Of a stretch of DNA of 64,000 nt, positions 61,195-64,000 are shown one piece after another. The notes under the pieces are model-generated. The model saw only the letters and a list, made by a program, of their open reading frames with translations. It did no database searches and was not told the origin of the DNA. Both the position numbers and the translations under genes were made by a program. Location: assembly GCA_963975155.1 (NCBI GenBank), contig CAXBFG010000004.1:248001-312000 (forward strand). Reading direction: 5' to 3'. Each line of letters starts with the position of its first letter. Within the stretch, counting starts at the first letter, position 1. Origin of the DNA: UBA5109 sp963975155. Lineage in GTDB: Bacteria; Pseudomonadota; Gammaproteobacteria; Pseudomonadales; Pseudohongiellaceae.

Positions 61195-63735
61195 ATGAAA
61201 TCCAATTCATTTAAGATTAAACCGCTTACGATTTCTATCGCTACAGCGATGGCAGTTGGCTTTAGTGCCAATGCTGGCTTCGCACAACGACAGATTGAAG
61301 AAGTGGTTGTCACGGCCGAACGTCGTGAAGCTACTGAACAAACGACTTCTATTTCCATGGAAGTATTCAACCAGGATATGCTGTCTGCGGGCGGTATCAC
61401 GCAACTGCAGGATTTACAGAATGCTATGCCTGGCATCCAGATTACCAATAACGGTGTAGGTAACGATATTAACATCCGCGGTATTGGTAACAATACTTTC
61501 GCACCATCAGTACAAATGGGTGTTCAGGTTGTTAACGACGGCCTGACTCACGGTGAGCCAATGGGCTTGAACGGTGGTTTCTTCGACGTTGGTACTATTG
61601 AGGTACTGCGAGGACCACAGGGCACATTCGTAGGGCAATCTGCAGCGGGTGGAGCGATTCTGATCAACTCCGCTAACCCTAACTTCGATGGCGTAAACGG
61701 TTATATTGAAGGCAGAGTGGGTAACTATCAGCATAACGCGGTAACCGGCGCTCTTAACCTGCCAATCAACAATACCTTAGCTGCCCGTATTGCCTGGAAT
61801 TCCGAAGAACGTAATAGCTATTACAAAAACTGGGGTGGCAACGTATTCGGCAATGGTCAAGAATTAGAGGCACCAGGTGGTCTGAGTAATCGTCAGGTTC
61901 GTCTAAGCTTGTTATGGCAGCCTAATGATCGTTTTGAAGCAATTTTCAAAATTGAGCAAAATGCCGTAGATAACTATGGTGACGTTCGAAAACCAAATCC
62001 TAAGGCTCTTTATACAAGAACTCCGGATCCTGTTACTGGTTTGCCTGTAACAACACAAACCTGGGCACGTCTGCGAGATTATTCACCTGCTGAGCCGTTT
62101 GAAATAAACAATCAATGGGCAGGTAAGAACTGGCAGCAAAACCAGCAGTTCTCTCTGCGCATGTCCTATGAGTTCCAGAATGGCATGACACTGAGTACCA
62201 ATACCGGTCACAACAAACTGCACACTGAGATGAATCAGTGGAACAGTGATGATGATTTCCCTGGTAACTCAAGTGTGGGAATCTGGCCAACCCGTTTTAG
62301 TCTGGACAACAATAACCGTTCCTGGACTCAGGAGATCAACCTTGCATCAGCCGATAATGGCGGATCCAACTGGATTGTCGGTGTATTCCATCAACAGCGA
62401 GTTACACCTGTACTTCTCCAGGTCCCTGGACAGCAAGGTGTGAATACCAGTTGCGGATGGCAGTCCGATGGCACTAATGTACCTTGCGGACCTTTAGTAG
62501 TTCCTACTTCCTGGACCCACGTTATTGCCCCGACATCCGTTGAGCATGATGCGATATTCGGTCAGTATAACTACGCTATTACCGATGAATTAGAACTTGC
62601 CATTGGTGCACGTTACAATGTGGACGATAGTCATTCACAGACACGTGTCGTTCTGCGTCAACCTGCTGCAGACCATATCGGCAGTGCTGCATGGAGCCCG
62701 GAGAATTGTGCTGAAGTAGGCGTACAAGGTACTACCTTTGGTCTTAGTCCAGACGTAAATGGTGCAGCTCCTTCATATGAGTGTTTTGCAATCATGCAGC
62801 CAGTTAACTCACTGGAAGCTGATGGCGTTGATAATGAAGTACCAACCTATAAAATTGGTCTGAACTGGTCACCAACTGATACCGACTATTTCTATGCTTT
62901 CTATGCCAGAGGTTATAAAGCAGGAAGTTTCGCCGGTCCTGGTGTTGCACCAGAAGAAGTCGATGATTATGAGTTTGGTTGGAAAGGTTCATTGTTTGAT
63001 GGCGCAATAACCGGTGACCTAGGTTTTTATATGATGGATTACACTGGTATGCAGGGTGAGACATTCGTATTTAATGACCCTCAGGGTATCGGTTCTTCAT
63101 TCACCAACTCAAATATTGGTGATGCTGAAATGATGGGTATTGAAGGTTCATTCCAGACCTTTATTGGTAATCTGGGTATTAATGGCTCATTTGCCTTTGC
63201 TGATTCAGAAATTGGCAGTGCGACTGACATACCGTTAAGCTCATTACCAGCCTGGTCATTAACTGATGCGTCAATTAACAATAACTTTGCCTATCTGCCT
63301 GATTGTTCGGTTGCTAACGTCGCCACACCGACGCCTTCAACTGGACTGCTGGCACCGGGAACACCAAATGGTAACTGCTTTAACTATGCTCCATATGTTC
63401 AGAACTATCAGGGTCAGCAAATGATTCAGGCGCCTGATGTGTCTTATAACATAGGTATAGACTACGCATTCCCGTTTGGTGATGGTACCTTGACTCCTCG
63501 TTTGGATTATTCTTACACAGATGACAACTATTCAAACTTGGATCAACAAGACTTTAACCTGCAGGATGAGCGTAAACTGACTAATGTCTCAGTGACTTAT
63601 GAAAACGAGAATTGGACAGTACAAGCCTATATAAACAACTTTACTGATGAAGTATATGTTGCTTCAGCTAGGCTACAGCAGGTGCTTTACGGCAACCCAA
63701 GAACTTATGGTGTTAGAGCTAAATATAACTTCTAA
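61195..63735 (+). CDS. TonB-dependent outer-membrane receptor
   Basis: This 846-residue receptor has a signal peptide ending near GFAQ. A TonB box and plug follow (EEVVVTAERREATEQ near 36; plug to about 165, with NDINIRGIGN and IEVLRGPQGTFVGQSAAGG, in part). A 22-strand barrel closes with YGVRAKYNF, ending in the terminal Phe. It imports a large or scarce substrate with energy from TonB. Its divergent neighbour, a tannase-like esterase, and the nearby quinoproteins suggest an aromatic ester or plant/algal polyphenol ligand rather than a siderophore, but this is context only. A strong GGAGG site precedes the ATG and a terminator follows. Confidence 0.94.
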   Translation: MKSNSFKIKPLTISIATAMAVGFSANAGFAQRQIEEVVVTAERREATEQTTSISMEVFNQDMLSAGGITQLQDLQNAMPGIQITNNGVGNDINIRGIGNNTFAPSVQMGVQVVNDGLTHGEPMGLNGGFFDVGTIEVLRGPQGTFVGQSAAGGAILINSANPNFDGVNGYIEGRVGNYQHNAVTGALNLPINNTLAARIAWNSEERNSYYKNWGGNVFGNGQELEAPGGLSNRQVRLSLLWQPNDRFEAIFKIEQNAVDNYGDVRKPNPKALYTRTPDPVTGLPVTTQTWARLRDYSPAEPFEINNQWAGKNWQQNQQFSLRMSYEFQNGMTLSTNTGHNKLHTEMNQWNSDDDFPGNSSVGIWPTRFSLDNNNRSWTQEINLASADNGGSNWIVGVFHQQRVTPVLLQVPGQQGVNTSCGWQSDGTNVPCGPLVVPTSWTHVIAPTSVEHDAIFGQYNYAITDELELAIGARYNVDDSHSQTRVVLRQPAADHIGSAAWSPENCAEVGVQGTTFGLSPDVNGAAPSYECFAIMQPVNSLEADGVDNEVPTYKIGLNWSPTDTDYFYAFYARGYKAGSFAGPGVAPEEVDDYEFGWKGSLFDGAITGDLGFYMMDYTGMQGETFVFNDPQGIGSSFTNSNIGDAEMMGIEGSFQTFIGNLGINGSFAFADSEIGSATDIPLSSLPAWSLTDASINNNFAYLPDCSVANVATPTPSTGLLAPGTPNGNCFNYAPYVQNYQGQQMIQAPDVSYNIGIDYAFPFGDGTLTPRLDYSYTDDNYSNLDQQDFNLQDERKLTNVSVTYENENWTVQAYINNFTDEVYVASARLQQVLYGNPRTYGVRAKYNF

Positions 63736-63765
63736 TACTGTAGTTCTTTAGTAAGCTAAAACAAA

Positions 63766-63804
63766 AACGGCCATCCTGCTTTAAGTGGGGTGGCCGTTTT
63801 TTTT
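63766..63804 (+). terminator. Rho-independent terminator after TonB receptor
   Basis: AACGGCCATCC (63766-63776) pairs with GGGTGGCCGTT (63788-63798) with one wobble, then a T run. An A run before it would let it also work on the minus strand. Confidence 0.9.
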
Positions 63805-64000
63805 ACCCGATTGTTTATCAATTTCAACAGTGTTTTAATATTGCGAAAATTTCAGTTGCATGGCTGCATGTCAATTGGCAGGACTATGCTCATCAATAGA
63901 TAGTTTAATGAAGCGGGAGTTTAGATATCCATGAAAAACTGGTGGTGTATTTGGGAGTCAAGGCTGTCTATCGCTCTATGTGAAGACATCCAGAAAACGG
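63805..64000. other. Window end, no assigned gene
   Basis: A plus-strand frame opens at ATG 63931 (MKNWWCIWESRLSIALCEDI) and runs off the edge after 23 residues. A short minus-strand frame overlaps it. Neither has a clear ribosome site or a recognised family, so no gene is called. Confidence 0.4.

Noticed and set aside
63931..64000. Gene start at the right window edge
   Set aside because: Only 23 codons are visible, with no ribosome site or recognised family; the opposite strand also has a short open frame.

Overview
The window looks like chromosomal DNA of a free-living, aerobic, probably marine gammaproteobacterium. The evidence is a class III (PhaC/PhaE) polyester synthase, DUF547, DUF3047 and TIGR02647 proteins, a TonB-dependent receptor, periplasmic haem/PQQ dehydrogenases, tripartite carboxylate transport and RocR-like c-di-GMP signalling. 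G+C is moderate, about the mid-40s % by eye. I saw no tRNA, rRNA, CRISPR array, insertion sequence, prophage or origin. Gene assignments rest on motifs read by eye; no database search was possible.

Region 1 (1-8.9 kb) is a polyhydroxyalkanoate (PHA) locus. phaR is on the plus strand. Convergent to it is a seven-gene minus-strand run: TPP-dependent acetolactate-synthase-like enzyme, iron alcohol dehydrogenase, phaE, phaC, a long CoA-transferase, an alpha/beta hydrolase and a phasin. The order suggests a built-in supply of hydroxyacyl-CoA, possibly 4-hydroxybutyryl-CoA made from 2-oxoglutarate.

Region 2 (9.2-22.5 kb) is mixed: a permease, a secreted protein of unknown function, a TetR / FAD-monooxygenase / WrbA unit with clear palindromic operators, DUF547, DUF3047 and rhodanese proteins, a quinoprotein dehydrogenase, a secreted amidohydrolase and a methyltransferase. 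Region 3 (22.5-30.4 kb) is one minus-strand carboxylate unit: two MmgE/PrpD enzymes, a MatC-like carrier, TctCBA and an atypical SDR. Region 4 (30.7-41.9 kb) has a PCu(A)C-like protein, a haem/beta-propeller lipoprotein, DUF3237, a 2-hydroxyacid dehydrogenase with FAD and Fe-S domains, a GntP permease, a serine-glyoxylate-type aminotransferase and an M20 peptidase.

Region 5 (42.2-53.4 kb) pairs a two-gene operon for a decorated beta-glucan (sulfatase-fold transferase plus a GH17-GT2 fusion) with a convergent Roc/Vie-like signalling set (REC-EAL phosphodiesterase and two hybrid histidine kinases, one with a histidine-less Hpt domain). Region 6 (53.9-63.7 kb) is a secreted catabolic cluster: a DUF6152 pair, a MetE-like enzyme, a quinoprotein with a CX3CH haem motif, a tannase/feruloyl-esterase lipoprotein and a TonB receptor. 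Several short perfect tandem duplications are concentrated in the 50-61 kb part.
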